DNA from: Pseudomonas frederiksbergensis
Lineage (GTDB): Bacteria; Pseudomonadota; Gammaproteobacteria; Pseudomonadales; Pseudomonadaceae
DNA length: 64,000 nucleotides
Direction: 5' to 3'
Assembly: GCF_003732705.1 (NCBI RefSeq)
Contig: NZ_MOBR01000006.1
Span: 522,004 to 586,003 of the forward strand
A model generated the notes under the pieces. That model made no database searches, was not told where the DNA came from, and worked only from the letters and a program-made list of their open reading frames with translations. A program made the position numbers and the translations under genes. This document shows positions 35,728-45,510 of the stretch, piece by piece (the stretch's first letter is position 1; each line of letters begins with the position of its first letter).

Positions 35728-36915
35728 TTATTGAATATGCTGCGCGTAACGTTTCGGATTGAAGCGCAGCACCATCACGATCATCACCGCCATCACCGCG
35801 GTGAGTGACCACCAGGCCCATTCGAAGCTACCCAGTTGGTCGCGAATCATCCCGGCAATCAGCGGCGAGAGCCCGGCGATCAGGTAGCCGATGCCTTGTA
35901 CGAAAGCGGTCAGGCCACCCGCACGGCGCGGATTATCCAGGTGATCGAGGGACACGATCAGACTCATCGGGAACAGACCGCCAATCCCCAGGCCCAGCAG
36001 GCATGGCCACAACAGGCTGAAGCGTTCGGGGCTGAGGATCAGGCCGCAGAAGCCCGCCATGATCAGCATCAACAGCACCGCCAGCACCAGACGCTTGTCC
36101 TGGCTGCGGTTGGCAATCGCCGGGGTGACCAAACCGGAAATCACTTCCATGGCCGTCAGAAACCCGAGCAGCAAACCGGCGTTCTGCTCGCTCCAGCCTT
36201 TCTCCACGTAATACGGCGCGAGCCAGGCCAGCACGCAGGTGTAGGAGGCGGTGCCCAAACCGAAGAAAATCGCCAGCAACCAGGCCCGGGAATTACCGGC
36301 GAAGGATTCCTGGCGACCCTTCGGCGCGGCGGGCAATTGCGGGATGGCCGAGCGTTGGGCAAACCAGAAACCCAGGGCCAGCAATGCCAGCAGTGCCCAG
36401 ATTGCCAGGCCCATGCGCCAACTGCCGGTTTGCGCCAACACGAACGGCGAGAACGAAGCCGCGATGGCCGCGCCGCCCATGATCGAGGTGACATACAAAC
36501 CCATGAACAGCGAGACGTTATCGCTGAAACGCGACTTGATCAGCGCCGGCATCACCGCCTGGATGAGGGCGATCCCCACCCCGGCCAATACCGCGCTGAG
36601 GATCAGCTCAAGGGTGGTGTCCAGGTACAACCGCGACACCGTGGCCACGCCGATGATCACCAAAGACAAGACAATGGTGCGGTGTTCGCCGAAGCGTTGC
36701 GCGACGCGCATGCCCAGGAACATCGCCAGCCCCATGGCCATGACGGGCAGCATGGTCAGCAGCGAAGCGGTACTGAAACTCAGCGGGATATCCCCGCGAA
36801 TCGCTGATAGCAAAGGGCCGACCGCGGCCATGGACGGGCGCAGGTTCAGTGCGACGAGAATGATGCTGGCGATTAACCAGAGGGCAGGGCGGGTCGTTGC
36901 GCGTACGTTTTCCAT
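35728..36915 (-). CDS. MFS transporter, CynX/NimT family
   Basis: 395 residues, twelve predicted membrane helices. Family marks: LNLRPSMAAVGPLLSAIR after helix 1 and GVGIALIQAVMPALIKSRF around residues 115-135, typical of CynX/NimT (cyanate or nitroimidazole-type) exporters. ATG at 36915 preferred over a TTG two codons upstream. It lies 144 bases upstream of the EamA gene on the same strand. Confidence 0.85.
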   Translation of the reverse strand: MENVRATTRPALWLIASIILVALNLRPSMAAVGPLLSAIRGDIPLSFSTASLLTMLPVMAMGLAMFLGMRVAQRFGEHRTIVLSLVIIGVATVSRLYLDTTLELILSAVLAGVGIALIQAVMPALIKSRFSDNVSLFMGLYVTSIMGGAAIAASFSPFVLAQTGSWRMGLAIWALLALLALGFWFAQRSAIPQLPAAPKGRQESFAGNSRAWLLAIFFGLGTASYTCVLAWLAPYYVEKGWSEQNAGLLLGFLTAMEVISGLVTPAIANRSQDKRLVLAVLLMLIMAGFCGLILSPERFSLLWPCLLGLGIGGLFPMSLIVSLDHLDNPRRAGGLTAFVQGIGYLIAGLSPLIAGMIRDQLGSFEWAWWSLTAVMAVMIVMVLRFNPKRYAQHIQ

Positions 36916-37020
36916 AAGCAAGCCTTCAAGAACAAGGTCTTGATTAGGCGCGAGGGGGTGAGCAGCGGCAAATTAGAAAGTCTGGGGGGGTATCGAGAAA
37001 TTAAATAAACCGCCGTCATT

Positions 37021-37115
37021 TTGTAGGAGCAAGGCTTGCCCGCGATGGCGTCTTGTCAGCCTGCATCATTGTTGAATGACACACCGCCATCGCGGGCAAG
37101 CCTTGCTCCTACAGA
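37021..37115. repeat. REP doublet (AGGAGCAAGG variant)
   Basis: Facing REPs TGTAGGAGCAAGGCTTGCCC.. and ..GCAAGCCTTGCTCCTACA enclose an inner dyad GTTGAATGAC. Both arms carry the same A-for-G change in the core (GCAAGG), so the pair stays complementary. Confidence 0.9.
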
Positions 37116-37481
37116 CTTTTCTGGTGCCTGGAATGTTTAGCCAACCCACAACCAAAGTTCTCCAATTGCCGATTTAACGGAGCATCCACCCATGTGACGC
37201 TGCTGCTCACCTGTTTTCTGCGGTTTCTTCTATGGACGGTTGGCCAGTCGCACTCCATCACCCGGCATCCAGCCTCGGTCGTCGATTCCTGCCTGCCACT
37301 GCGCCAAACCTCTCTGCACTTCCTTCCGAACTGGCCTTCTGGGCGCTGTGGCATTGTCGTCACGCGCGCCCGCCGGATTCCTGCGTTTCCCGTTGATTGT
37401 TCCTACAGGTCCCACGCCATGCGTCGGGATCAAACCGGCGACGCCTGCGCGTTTGCCTGACACGGAAAAACGAGAATTCCC
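37116..37481. other. Leader region of the glutamine-synthetase-like gene, no gene seen
   Basis: 366 bases between a REP doublet and the start of the GS-like gene. Short open frames on both strands lack RBS and domain character. No clear promoter stands out. The region is GC-rich and could contain a small decayed gene, but I cannot support one. Confidence 0.4.
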
Positions 37482-38864
37482 ATGAGTTGTGCCACGACCT
37501 CCTTCGCCACACAGCAAGAAGCCCTGACTTTTCTGGAACAGAACCCGGATATCGAGATGTTCGAATTGTTCATCCTCGACAACAACGGCGTGCCTCGGGG
37601 CAAGTTGCTGCATCGCGATGAACTGCTGGCGGTGTATCAAAGCGGTCGGCCGCTGCCGAGCACCATTCTCGGCCTGACCATCAACGGCGACGACGTGGAA
37701 AACTCCGGGCTGGTGTGGGAGGTCGGCGATATCGATTGCCGTGCCTACCCGGTCAGCGGCAGTTTGCAGCGCATGCCGTGGCGCTTGATTCCGACCGCGG
37801 CGGTGCAAGTCAGCATGCACCCCACCGAAGGCCTGCCGGCGACCATTGCCGACCCGCGCCACTTGCTGGCGAAGGTCATCGAGGGCTTGCAGGCCGACGG
37901 CTATTACCCGGTGATGGCGTCAGAACTGGAGTTCTATTTGCTGGATCAACAGCGCGACAGCAACGGTCGGCCCCAACCGGCCCGGGACGTCGATGGCGGA
38001 CGGCCGCGCGCCACGCAGGTCTACGGCTTGCGTGAACTGGAGCAGATCGAACCGTTCCTCGCCGACCTCTACAGCGCCTGCAAACTCCAGGGCATTCCGG
38101 CGCGCACGGCGATTTCCGAATACGCCCCGGGCCAAGTGGAAATCACTCTCGAACACCGCAGCGATGCATTGCAGGCGATGGACGAAGCGGTGCGTTACAA
38201 ACGACTGGTCAAAGGCGTGGCGCACAAGCACGGGATGGCGGCGTGTTTCATGGCCAAACCCTTCGATGACCTGGCGGGCACCGGGATGCACATGCACGTC
38301 AGCCTGGCGGACAAGGATGGCAACAACCTGTTTGCCAGCGAAGCGCCCGACGGGACGCCGCTGCTCCGGCACGCAGTGGGCGGGATGCTCAGCACCTTGC
38401 TCGATTCGCTGCTGTTGTTCTGCCCGAACGCCAACTCCTATCGCCGCTTCCAGACCAACAGCTACGCGCCGCTGGCCGCGACCTGGGGCGTGGACAACCG
38501 CACCGTGAGTTTGCGGGTTCCCGGTGGGCCGGCATTCTCCCGGCATATCGAACACCGCATCTGTGGGGCCGACGCCAATCCGTATCTGGCAGCGGCAGCG
38601 ATTCTGGCCGGCATTCACCGTGGCATCCGTGAACAACTCGATCCCGGTGCGCCGGTGGAGGGCAACGGTTACGCCCAGGCCACCGAATTGCTGCCTACCG
38701 ACTGGCTGACCACGTTGCAGGCGCTGGAAGATTCGAGTTGGGCGCGGGATGCGTTTGGCGGTGAGTTCCTGGGGGTGTACCTGGCGGTGAAGCGTGCTGA
38801 ATATCGGCAGTTCATGGGCGAGGTTGGTGAGCAGGATTGGCGCTGGTACCTGAACCAGGCCTGA
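37482..38864 (+). CDS. Glutamine synthetase family, gamma-glutamylpolyamine synthetase-like
   Basis: 460 residues with the GS beta-grasp N-domain (FELFILDNNGVPRGKLLHRD) and catalytic domain: SELEFYLLD (metal-binding Glu), ISEYAPGQVEITLEH, TGMHMHVSLAD (His for ATP/metal) and RRFQTNSYAPLAATWGVDNR. It lacks the C-terminal adenylylation loop of GlnA. Members such as PuuA or the Pseudomonas Spu/Pau enzymes ligate glutamate to putrescine or related amines. No other polyamine gene is adjacent, so the amine is unknown. Confidence 0.85.
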   Translation: MSCATTSFATQQEALTFLEQNPDIEMFELFILDNNGVPRGKLLHRDELLAVYQSGRPLPSTILGLTINGDDVENSGLVWEVGDIDCRAYPVSGSLQRMPWRLIPTAAVQVSMHPTEGLPATIADPRHLLAKVIEGLQADGYYPVMASELEFYLLDQQRDSNGRPQPARDVDGGRPRATQVYGLRELEQIEPFLADLYSACKLQGIPARTAISEYAPGQVEITLEHRSDALQAMDEAVRYKRLVKGVAHKHGMAACFMAKPFDDLAGTGMHMHVSLADKDGNNLFASEAPDGTPLLRHAVGGMLSTLLDSLLLFCPNANSYRRFQTNSYAPLAATWGVDNRTVSLRVPGGPAFSRHIEHRICGADANPYLAAAAILAGIHRGIREQLDPGAPVEGNGYAQATELLPTDWLTTLQALEDSSWARDAFGGEFLGVYLAVKRAEYRQFMGEVGEQDWRWYLNQA

Positions 38865-38905
38865 CGGTTTCGCAAATAATTTAAAAGTTTTGCAGTTATA
38901 TCGGG

Positions 38906-38932
38906 AGCCAACTATTCGTTGGCTTCTTTTTC
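38906..38932 (+). terminator. Rho-independent terminator after the GS-like gene
   Basis: AGCCAAC (38906-38912) pairs with GTTGGCT (38918-38924) and is followed by TCTTTTTC. It lies about 40 bases after the stop and 100 bases before eptA. Confidence 0.8.
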
Positions 38933-39032
38933 ACGAAAAATTGATGGTTGACTGACTAGAGTTTGTGCTGCCGCGGAAAATGAAATTTTCACATCTGCCG
39001 GCGGCACTTCTTTTCGGGAACAATCCATCCGC

Positions 39033-40682
39033 ATGTTGAAATTCAAAGCCGTGCGCCCCGAGTGGGTGACACTGATCGCCAGCGCCTTTTTATTGGCCGG
39101 GTTCAATCTGGTTCTCTGGCAGCACCTTTTCGAAATCACCGCCACCAACGCCCAGGGCATCGCCATGCGCGTAGCGTTCGGCGTGATGGTGCTCGGTGCC
39201 TTCAATATTGTCCTGACCCTGCTGGCGTTGCGCCCCATCCTCAAGCCGCTGCTGACGTTGATCTTCATGGTCAGTGCCGGCGTGGCTTACTTCATGAGTC
39301 AATATGGCGTACTGATTGACGCCGGCATGTTCCGTAACTTTGCCGAAACCAATGCCACGGAAGTGCGCGACTTACTGTCGATAAAGTTGTTGGCTTATAT
39401 TGTTTTATTGGGCGTTTTGCCATCGTGGTTGTTGTGGAAAACACCAATCAGTTATCGCGCCTGGCATCGTGATTTATTAAGTAAAGCCTTGGTCAGTGTC
39501 GCGTCTGTTGCCGTGATCGGTGGTGTGGCACTGGTGAACTATCAGGGCTTGTCGTCGCTGTTTCGCAATCACCATGAATTGCACTTGATGGTGGTGCCAA
39601 GCAACTACATCGGCGCCTCGGTCGGTTATCTGCGTGAGCAAGTGGTGTCCGCGCGACAGCCCTTCGTCAAGATCGGTGAAGACGCCCGCAAAGACCCGAG
39701 CTGGCAGAACCATGGGCGCAAATCCCTGACGGTGCTGGTGGTCGGTGAAAGTGCCCGGGCCGAGAACTTCGGGGTCCTCGGTTATGGTCGCGACACCACG
39801 CCCAAACTCAGTAAAGAGGCTGGCCTGATCGCCTTCACCGACGTGCACTCCTGCGGCACGGAAACGGCGGTGTCGGTGCCGTGCATGTTCTCCAACATGG
39901 GCCGCAAGGATTACAGCGCGAGCAAGGCCAAGAACGAAGAAGGCCTGCTGGATGTGCTCAAGCGTGCCGGCCTGGACGTAATCTGGCGCGATAACCAGTC
40001 GGGCTGCAAAGGCACCTGCGATCGGGTCACCATCGATGATGTCAGCAACCTGAAGGACCCGGTGTTGTGCTCCAGCAGCGAATGCCGCGATGAAATTCTC
40101 CTGCAAGGTTTGCAGCACTTTATCGACACACTGGATAAAGACACTGTGCTGGTATTGCACCAGATGGGCAGCCACGGCCCCGAATACTTCAAGCGTTACC
40201 CCAAAGAGTACGAACACTTCACCCCGGTTTGCGAAAGTAATGCGCTGAACAATTGCAGTCGCGAAAGCATCGTCAATGGCTACGACAACACCCTGGTGTA
40301 TACCGACCATGTGCTGTCGACCCTGATCGATCTGTTGCGCAGCAACCAGGACAAAGTTGATACCGCGATGCTCTACCTGTCCGATCACGGGGAATCCCTG
40401 GGCGAGTACAACCTGTTCCTCCATGGCACGCCTTACATGATGGCGCCGGAACAACAGAAACACGTGGCCATGCTGGCGTGGTTCTCCGACAGCTATCAAA
40501 AGTCGTTTGCGGTGGACACCCATTGCCTGCAAATGAGCCGCGAAAGGCCCTTGAGTCAGGACAATCTGTTCCATTCGATGATTGGTTTGCTGGAGGTCGA
40601 CAGCAAGGTCTATAACCCCGACCTGGATATGTTCGCCGGCTGCCGCGCCCCGATCATCGATGGCGTGCTGGCAAAAAAGTGA
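39033..40682 (+). CDS. eptA: Phosphoethanolamine transferase, EptA/MCR family
   Basis: Inner-membrane enzyme that adds phosphoethanolamine to lipid A and can lower polymyxin susceptibility. 549 residues: about five N-terminal membrane helices (to ~175), then a periplasmic sulfatase-fold domain. Active-site elements: Glu239 (VVGESARAENF), nucleophile Thr278 (SCGTETAVSVPCMFS), metal-binding SDHGESLGEYNLFLHG, and six or more cysteines spaced for disulfides (GCKGTC, CSSSEC). A terminator upstream makes it an independent transcript; no PhoPQ/PmrAB genes are adjacent. Confidence 0.93.
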   Translation: MLKFKAVRPEWVTLIASAFLLAGFNLVLWQHLFEITATNAQGIAMRVAFGVMVLGAFNIVLTLLALRPILKPLLTLIFMVSAGVAYFMSQYGVLIDAGMFRNFAETNATEVRDLLSIKLLAYIVLLGVLPSWLLWKTPISYRAWHRDLLSKALVSVASVAVIGGVALVNYQGLSSLFRNHHELHLMVVPSNYIGASVGYLREQVVSARQPFVKIGEDARKDPSWQNHGRKSLTVLVVGESARAENFGVLGYGRDTTPKLSKEAGLIAFTDVHSCGTETAVSVPCMFSNMGRKDYSASKAKNEEGLLDVLKRAGLDVIWRDNQSGCKGTCDRVTIDDVSNLKDPVLCSSSECRDEILLQGLQHFIDTLDKDTVLVLHQMGSHGPEYFKRYPKEYEHFTPVCESNALNNCSRESIVNGYDNTLVYTDHVLSTLIDLLRSNQDKVDTAMLYLSDHGESLGEYNLFLHGTPYMMAPEQQKHVAMLAWFSDSYQKSFAVDTHCLQMSRERPLSQDNLFHSMIGLLEVDSKVYNPDLDMFAGCRAPIIDGVLAKK

Positions 40683-40706
40683 GTGCTTCGACTTATTTTT
40701 CACGGG

Positions 40707-40728
40707 CCGGTCGCTAACCTGCGACCGG
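40707..40728. other. Perfect 8-bp hairpin in the eptA-methyltransferase gap
   Basis: CCGGTCGC (40707-40714) and GCGACCGG (40721-40728) form a strong stem with a TAACCT loop, 27 bases before the methyltransferase start. No T-run follows on either strand, so it may be an operator or leader hairpin more than a terminator. Confidence 0.5.
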
Positions 40729-40755
40729 TAGATATTCCAACAAGAGCCCCTGAAC

Positions 40756-41418
40756 ATGTCCGCGTTGCCCCCATCCGCCATCGAGCTTGAGTTCGCCCGG
40801 CGCTACGATCAGGAACACGCCCGCGTCTGCCTGCAGCCGCAACCCCGTGGCCTGGCCGGACGCCTGGCGTTCTGGCGCGCCGAGCAATTGGTGCGCAACG
40901 CCCTCAAGGTCGCCGGCGAGCCGGGGTTGCTGCTGGACGTGGCCTGTGGCGCCGGGCGTTTCTGGCCGGTACTGGCCGAGCACGGCAACCGGGTGATCCT
41001 GGCCTCGGATCCGTCCCAGGACATGCTTGATCACGCCCGCACCCATCACCCACAGCAGTTGCTCAAGCGGATCAAGACGTTTCAGAGCTCGGCGTTCACC
41101 CTCGATTTGTCGGCGAACGCGGTGGATTGCATGATTTGCATGCAACTGTTTCAACATATCGCGAGCCCCGACCACCGGTTGGCCATGCTGGGGGAATTCC
41201 ATCGGGTCAGTCGGGACACGGTGATTGTCGCGGTTCGCCTGCAAAGCCGCTTCAGGCGCAAGCCATCCGCTGCCGAGGGCGCCGAGCCCCAGCCGCTGCC
41301 AGGCAAACTGTTGTTGGAAGCCGAGTTCAGACAGGCGGGTTTCAGCCTGCTCAGTCACCAGGACTTCTTTCCCGGTTGCGCGCGGATGCGGGTCTACGTG
41401 CTGCGTAAGACTGGTTAA
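40756..41418 (+). CDS. Class I SAM-dependent methyltransferase
   Basis: 220 residues; motif I LLLDVACGAGRFWPVLAEHG (residues ~57-76), acidic residue in LASDPSQDML, motif IV VDCMICMQLFQHI. It matches a Methyltransf_11-type fold; substrate unknown. Its position after eptA and before rnd does not identify a pathway. Confidence 0.8.
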   Translation: MSALPPSAIELEFARRYDQEHARVCLQPQPRGLAGRLAFWRAEQLVRNALKVAGEPGLLLDVACGAGRFWPVLAEHGNRVILASDPSQDMLDHARTHHPQQLLKRIKTFQSSAFTLDLSANAVDCMICMQLFQHIASPDHRLAMLGEFHRVSRDTVIVAVRLQSRFRRKPSAAEGAEPQPLPGKLLLEAEFRQAGFSLLSHQDFFPGCARMRVYVLRKTG

Positions 41419-41541
41419 CCTCCCTTTGTCAGACATTTCTTGCCTTCTGGCAGGTCTTTTCGCTAAAGCTCTTGTTCAGTGGATGCGCGGAAATCGCCGA
41501 GGGCGATATATACTGCGCGCCATTCTTCAAGGGAGAGCCGT

Positions 41542-42675
41542 GTGGCCATCGATATTCACTGGATTCGCGACAACGATAGCCTCGGTCAGTTTTGCGCCGA
41601 GTGGCAGCAGCTGCCATTCGTTGCCCTCGACACCGAATTCATGCGGGTCGACACCTTTTATCCGATCGCAGGCCTGCTGCAGATTGGCGATGGCGTACGC
41701 GCTTACCTGATTGATCCGCTGACCATCGACAACTGGCAGCCATTGGCCGCGTTGCTGGAAAACCCGGCCGTGGTCAAAGTCGTGCACGCGTGCAGCGAAG
41801 ACCTCGAAGTCCTGTTGCGCCTGACTGGCAGCCTGCCGGCGCCGCTATTCGACACGCAACTGGCTGCGGCTTACCTGAACCTCGGTTTTTCCATGGGTTA
41901 CTCGCGGCTGGTCCAGGAAGTGCTCGGCATCGACCTGCCCAAGGGCGAGACCCGTTCCGACTGGCTGCAACGTCCGCTCTCCGACACCCAGATCAGCTAC
42001 GCCGCCGAAGATGCCCTGCACTTGGCGGAAGTCTACGTACGCCTGCAACCGAAACTGTCTGAAGACAAATACAGCTGGGTGCTGGAGGACGGCGCCGAAC
42101 TGGTGGCCAACCTGCGCCGCGAGGTTGATCCGTACGAGGTCTACCGCGAAGCCAAACTCGCCTGGAAACTGTCCCGAGCCCAACTCGCGGTGTTGCGTGA
42201 ACTGTGCGCCTGGCGTGAGCACGAAGCCCGTGCGCGGGATCTGCCGCGTAACCGCATCGTCCGTGAGCATTCCTTGTGGCCGTTGGCACGCACGCAACCG
42301 GACAACCTCGGTGCGCTGGCGAAAATCGAAGACATGCACCCGCGTACCGTACGTCAGGACGGCGAATTTCTGCTGGATCTGATCAAGCGTTCTGCCAGTG
42401 TGTCGCCTGATCAATGGCCGCCTGCGGTGCCGGAGCCATTGCCGGTGGACGCCGCCGTGTTGGTCAAGCAACTGCGGGCTATCGGCCAGGCCGAAGCCGA
42501 GCGCCTGAACATCGCGCCAGAATTGATGCTGCGCAAGAAAACCCTGGAAGCGCTGCTCAAGAGCGGCTACCCCAACGGTCCTTACCAATTGCCTGATTCG
42601 CTGCGTGGCTGGCGCCGCGAATTGATGGGCCAGGCGCTGCTCGACAGCCTGGCCACCGCCGGAGAACAGCCTTGA
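41542..42675 (+). CDS. rnd: Ribonuclease D
   Basis: 3'-5' exoribonuclease for tRNA 3' maturation. 377 residues from a GTG start at 41542 (AGGGAGAG upstream; an ATG at 41479 gives non-homologous residues). DEDD exonuclease motifs: [11 protein letters not shown] (Exo I), [11 protein letters not shown] (Exo II), [15 protein letters not shown] (Exo III, YxxxD), followed by an HRDC domain (~205-290: [20 protein letters not shown]). The stop overlaps the TTG start of ycgL. Confidence 0.95.
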   Translation: MAIDIHWIRDNDSLGQFCAEWQQLPFVALDTEFMRVDTFYPIAGLLQIGDGVRAYLIDPLTIDNWQPLAALLENPAVVKVVHACSEDLEVLLRLTGSLPAPLFDTQLAAAYLNLGFSMGYSRLVQEVLGIDLPKGETRSDWLQRPLSDTQISYAAEDALHLAEVYVRLQPKLSEDKYSWVLEDGAELVANLRREVDPYEVYREAKLAWKLSRAQLAVLRELCAWREHEARARDLPRNRIVREHSLWPLARTQPDNLGALAKIEDMHPRTVRQDGEFLLDLIKRSASVSPDQWPPAVPEPLPVDAAVLVKQLRAIGQAEAERLNIAPELMLRKKTLEALLKSGYPNGPYQLPDSLRGWRRELMGQALLDSLATAGEQP

Positions 42676-42965
42676 AACGTATTTGCTCCATTTACCGCAG
42701 CCTGAAGAAAAACGAGATGTACCTCTATGTGCTCAAAAGCGATGCACTGGAGCGCGTCCCGGAATCGCTGATGGCGGCGTTCGGCAAGCCCCATCACGCC
42801 TTCGACCTGGTGCTGACCCCTGAGCGCAAGTTGTCCCGCGAGGACATCACCGTGGTCCTGGAAAACCTTGAGAAGCAGGGTTACCACTTGCAGATGCCGC
42901 CAGCCGAGGACGAGTACATCGAACACTTGCCCGAAGAATTGCTGCGCCGCAACGACCCGATGTGA
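42672..42965 (+). CDS. ycgL: YcgL-domain protein
   Basis: 97 residues with the YcgL core ([40 protein letters not shown]). Small cytosolic protein of unknown function, normally beside rnd in gamma-proteobacteria, as here. The start is TTG at 42672, overlapping the rnd stop as TTGA, which implies translational coupling. Confidence 0.92.
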   Translation: MKRICSIYRSLKKNEMYLYVLKSDALERVPESLMAAFGKPHHAFDLVLTPERKLSREDITVVLENLEKQGYHLQMPPAEDEYIEHLPEELLRRNDPM

Positions 42966-42972
42966 TCGGCAG

Positions 42973-42994
42973 ACAGGTTCTGTTCAGAACCTGT
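42973..42994. promoter_or_regulatory. 22-bp palindrome after ycgL
   Basis: ACAGGTTCTG-TT-CAGAACCTGT is symmetric except for the two central bases. It lies 8 bases after the ycgL stop, with no T-run behind it, so an operator is as likely as a terminator. Confidence 0.5.
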
Positions 42995-43023
42995 GTGAAA
43001 GACTGGAATGATTTTTATGATGG

Positions 43024-43054
43024 CCGCGGCGATGGAGTGATACTCCATCCGCGG
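43024..43054. promoter_or_regulatory. Dyad upstream of the dehydrogenase gene
   Basis: GATGGAGT-GAT-ACTCCATC (43031-43049) is a perfect inverted repeat with outer arms CCGCG/CGCGG extending it (two-base bulge). It ends 31 bases before the dehydrogenase ATG, where an operator or a leader hairpin could act. Confidence 0.5.
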
Positions 43055-43084
43055 TCGTCTGCACTGTTTTGAAAGGTTTGAACC

Positions 43085-44017
43085 ATGCGCGTTCTGATTG
43101 CTGAACACGACCACCCTGTGTACGCCCAACTGCTGCGTCAGGCAGCACCCGAGCTGGACGTGCTGACCAGCGGTGATTCCGCCGAACTGGCGCGCCAGGC
43201 CGCTGATTGCCCGATCTGGCTCGGCCAGCCGGATTTGCTGGCGAACCTGCTGCGTCAGGGGCACCAGCCACAATGGCTGCAATCGACCTGGGCCGGCATC
43301 ACGCCGCTGCTGGCCGATGGCTTGCCACGTCACTATCGCCTGACCCGGGCGGTGGGGATTTTCGGCCAGGTCATGGCTGAATACGTGTTGACCTATATGC
43401 TTGGCCACGAACGTGAGGTGCTGGCGCGGTTGGTCAGCCAGGTCGAGCGCAAGTGGGACAGTCGTCAGGGCCAGAGTCTGGCGGGGCGCAAAGTGTTGAT
43501 CGTCGGCACCGGCGACATCGGCCAGACCGTGGCGAAGTTCCTCGTGCCGTTTGGCGTGGAGCTGTACGGCATCGCCAGCGAAGCCCGGGAGCAGGCACCG
43601 TTTGTGGAAGTGGCCGCACTGACCGACCTGCCGCGACTGGTCGGCGAAGTGGATTACGTGATCAATCTGCTGCCCAACACGCCTAACACCCATGACCTGT
43701 ACGACGCGGCGCTGTTCAAGCAATTCAAACCGACGGGCGTGTTCATCAACGTCGGGCGCGGTGTGGCGGTGGTCGATGCGGACCTGGTGGAAGCCTTGAA
43801 AGAAGGGCATCTGGCGGGCGCGGTGATCGACGTTTGCCGTCAGGAACCGTTGCCACAACGCCATCCATTCTGGACCGCCTGGGGCCTACTCCTGACCGGC
43901 CACAGCTCGGCCCCCACCTCGCCAACAATGATGGTGAACCTGTTTGTCGAAAACCTGCGGGCATACGAGGCGGGCGAAGCGCTGCGCGGGGAAGTGGATT
44001 TCAATCGCGGGTATTGA
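43085..44017 (+). CDS. D-2-hydroxyacid dehydrogenase (GhrA-like)
   Basis: 310 residues; NAD(P)-dependent reductase of glyoxylate/hydroxypyruvate-type acids. Rossmann motif VLIVGTGDIGQTVAKFLVPF (residues ~138-157), catalytic Arg region FINVGRGVAVVDADLVEAL, Glu in CRQEPLPQRHPFW and His in LLTGHSSAPT. N-terminal flavodoxin-like half is typical. It follows rnd-ycgL as in P. aeruginosa, but two dyads upstream suggest its own control. Confidence 0.88.
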   Translation: MRVLIAEHDHPVYAQLLRQAAPELDVLTSGDSAELARQAADCPIWLGQPDLLANLLRQGHQPQWLQSTWAGITPLLADGLPRHYRLTRAVGIFGQVMAEYVLTYMLGHEREVLARLVSQVERKWDSRQGQSLAGRKVLIVGTGDIGQTVAKFLVPFGVELYGIASEAREQAPFVEVAALTDLPRLVGEVDYVINLLPNTPNTHDLYDAALFKQFKPTGVFINVGRGVAVVDADLVEALKEGHLAGAVIDVCRQEPLPQRHPFWTAWGLLLTGHSSAPTSPTMMVNLFVENLRAYEAGEALRGEVDFNRGY

Positions 44018-44026
44018 ACCCACGAT

Positions 44027-44138
44027 GATCGTTCCCACGCTCTGCGTGGGAATGCCGCCAGGGACGCTCCGCGTTCCGCTTATGGAAGTGACGCAGAGCG
44101 TCACGGGATGCATTCCCACGCAGAGCGTGGGAACGATC
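44027..44138. repeat. Long palindromic repeat, GATCGTTCCCACGC family
   Basis: Outer arms GATCGTTCCCACGCTCTGCG and the complement ending GTGGGAACGATC enclose an inner arm pair (GGGACGCTCCGCG and TGACGCAGAGCGTCACGG). It is unlike REP in sequence. A second copy lies at 46740-46851. Confidence 0.85.
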
Positions 44139-44149
44139 GGGGTCGGGGG

Positions 44150-44743
44150 TTAGAGGGTGAAGCTGCCTTCAGCCGCGAGTTCGCTCAACGGCCGACGCGG
44201 GCTTGGTTCTTCCCGGGCTTGCAGGTATTCGGCCAGTGTCGCTTTGTCCCCCAGCTTGCCCACGGCAACCGCCGCGTGCAGCGCGTAGCCTTCGGGAATG
44301 TTCAGCTCTTTACGGGTCAGTTCCTGGTCGAAACCGGCCATGCCGTGGGTGTGCCAGCCGCTGATGCTCGCTTGCAGCGCCAGGTGGCCCCAGGCCGAAC
44401 CGGTGTCGAAGGTGTGCCACAACGCCGGGGTTTCTTCGGTGGCGCCGGGCACCGCGAAGGTGGTTTTCGAGATCACGATCACCAGCGCCGAGGCGTGTTG
44501 CGCCCAGCCGCGGTTGAATTCATTCAGCAGGCCCAGGAAACGCTCCCAGTTCGGCGTATCGCGGCGCGCGTAGAGAAACCGCCAAGGCTGCGAGTTGTAG
44601 GCCGAAGGCGCCCAGCGCGCGGCTTCAAAGAAACTCAGCAGGGTTTCTTCCGGGATGGCTTCGCCGGTGAAGGCCCGTGGCGACCAGCGATCGGTGAACT
44701 GTGGGTGAATGGCATATTCGGCAACGCGTGGATTGGCACTCAT
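44150..44743 (-). CDS. Nitroreductase family protein
   Basis: 197 residues, FMN-binding nitroreductase fold: FTDRWSPRAFTGEAIP at the N-terminus (phosphate-binding RWSPR), AARWAPSAYNSQPWRFLYAR (residues ~41-60) and the C-terminal PRRPLSELA. Probably reduces quinones, nitro compounds or aldehydes; substrate unknown. Next to the palindromic repeat; the following 281-base gap (44744-45024) holds nothing I recognise except the divergent promoters. Confidence 0.88.
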   Translation of the reverse strand: MSANPRVAEYAIHPQFTDRWSPRAFTGEAIPEETLLSFFEAARWAPSAYNSQPWRFLYARRDTPNWERFLGLLNEFNRGWAQHASALVIVISKTTFAVPGATEETPALWHTFDTGSAWGHLALQASISGWHTHGMAGFDQELTRKELNIPEGYALHAAVAVGKLGDKATLAEYLQAREEPSPRRPLSELAAEGSFTL

Positions 44744-45024
44744 GTAGAGGTTCCTTGCTACGTTTGGGTCAGGGAGTCGAAATAAAAACCAGCGGCCACA
44801 GTTGAGCTGAGCGATGAGGTTTTCTTGAGCCGTGGCAGTTCACCGGAATGCAACGCGGTTGCGCGTTAATGGCCTTCAGGTTTGGCTCGTTGCGACTGGC
44901 AAAGCTACTCGGCGGCGCAAAAACTGACAAGTGAAGTTCTACCGACAGTCGCCAGCGCTTGGCCCGCAAGGCCTTGGGCACTAGACTGGCGGCCTTTTCA
45001 CCACCTGATGCAGATGCTTGAACC

Positions 45025-45474
45025 ATGGCCGCCAACGTCGAACCGTTCTGGATACGCAAAACCCTCGATCAACTCGATCCCCAGGAATGGGAATCGCTGT
45101 GCGACGGCTGTGGCCTGTGCTGCCTGCAAAAGCTCGAAGACGAAGAAGACAACAGCGTCTACTACACGCGCATCGCCTGCAAACTGCTGGACCTGACAAC
45201 CTGCCAGTGCACGGACTACCCGAACCGCCGCGAGTTTGTGCCGGACTGCATCCAGCTCACCCCGGGCAAGGCCGAAGAGTTCCAGTGGCTGCCGCCGACC
45301 TGCGGCTATCGGCTGGTCAGCGAGGGCAAGGACCTGCCACTGTGGCACCACCTGGTGTGCGGCGATCGCGATGCGGTGCACCACGAACGTATTTCCCAGT
45401 CCGGACGCATGCTCGCCGAAGGCAGCGTGCCGGAAGACGATTGGGAAGATCACCTGATTTTCCGCGCGGGTTAA
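45025..45474 (+). CDS. ycgN: YcgN-family cysteine-cluster protein
   Basis: 149 residues with the UPF0153 cysteine pattern [12 protein letters not shown] (Cys near residues 27-33) and further Cys in [19 protein letters not shown] and PDCIQL, which probably bind Fe-S or zinc. Function unknown. The gene is found near rnd-ycgL in related Pseudomonas. Confidence 0.9.
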   Translation: MAANVEPFWIRKTLDQLDPQEWESLCDGCGLCCLQKLEDEEDNSVYYTRIACKLLDLTTCQCTDYPNRREFVPDCIQLTPGKAEEFQWLPPTCGYRLVSEGKDLPLWHHLVCGDRDAVHHERISQSGRMLAEGSVPEDDWEDHLIFRAG

Positions 45475-45510
45475 AGGTCCGTCGGGCTAACGTGTTACGA
45501 AGGAGTGTCT

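Noticed and set aside
37194..37460. 88-residue frame before the GS-like gene
   Set aside because: No RBS, no recognisable domain; other frames in the same stretch are equally open.
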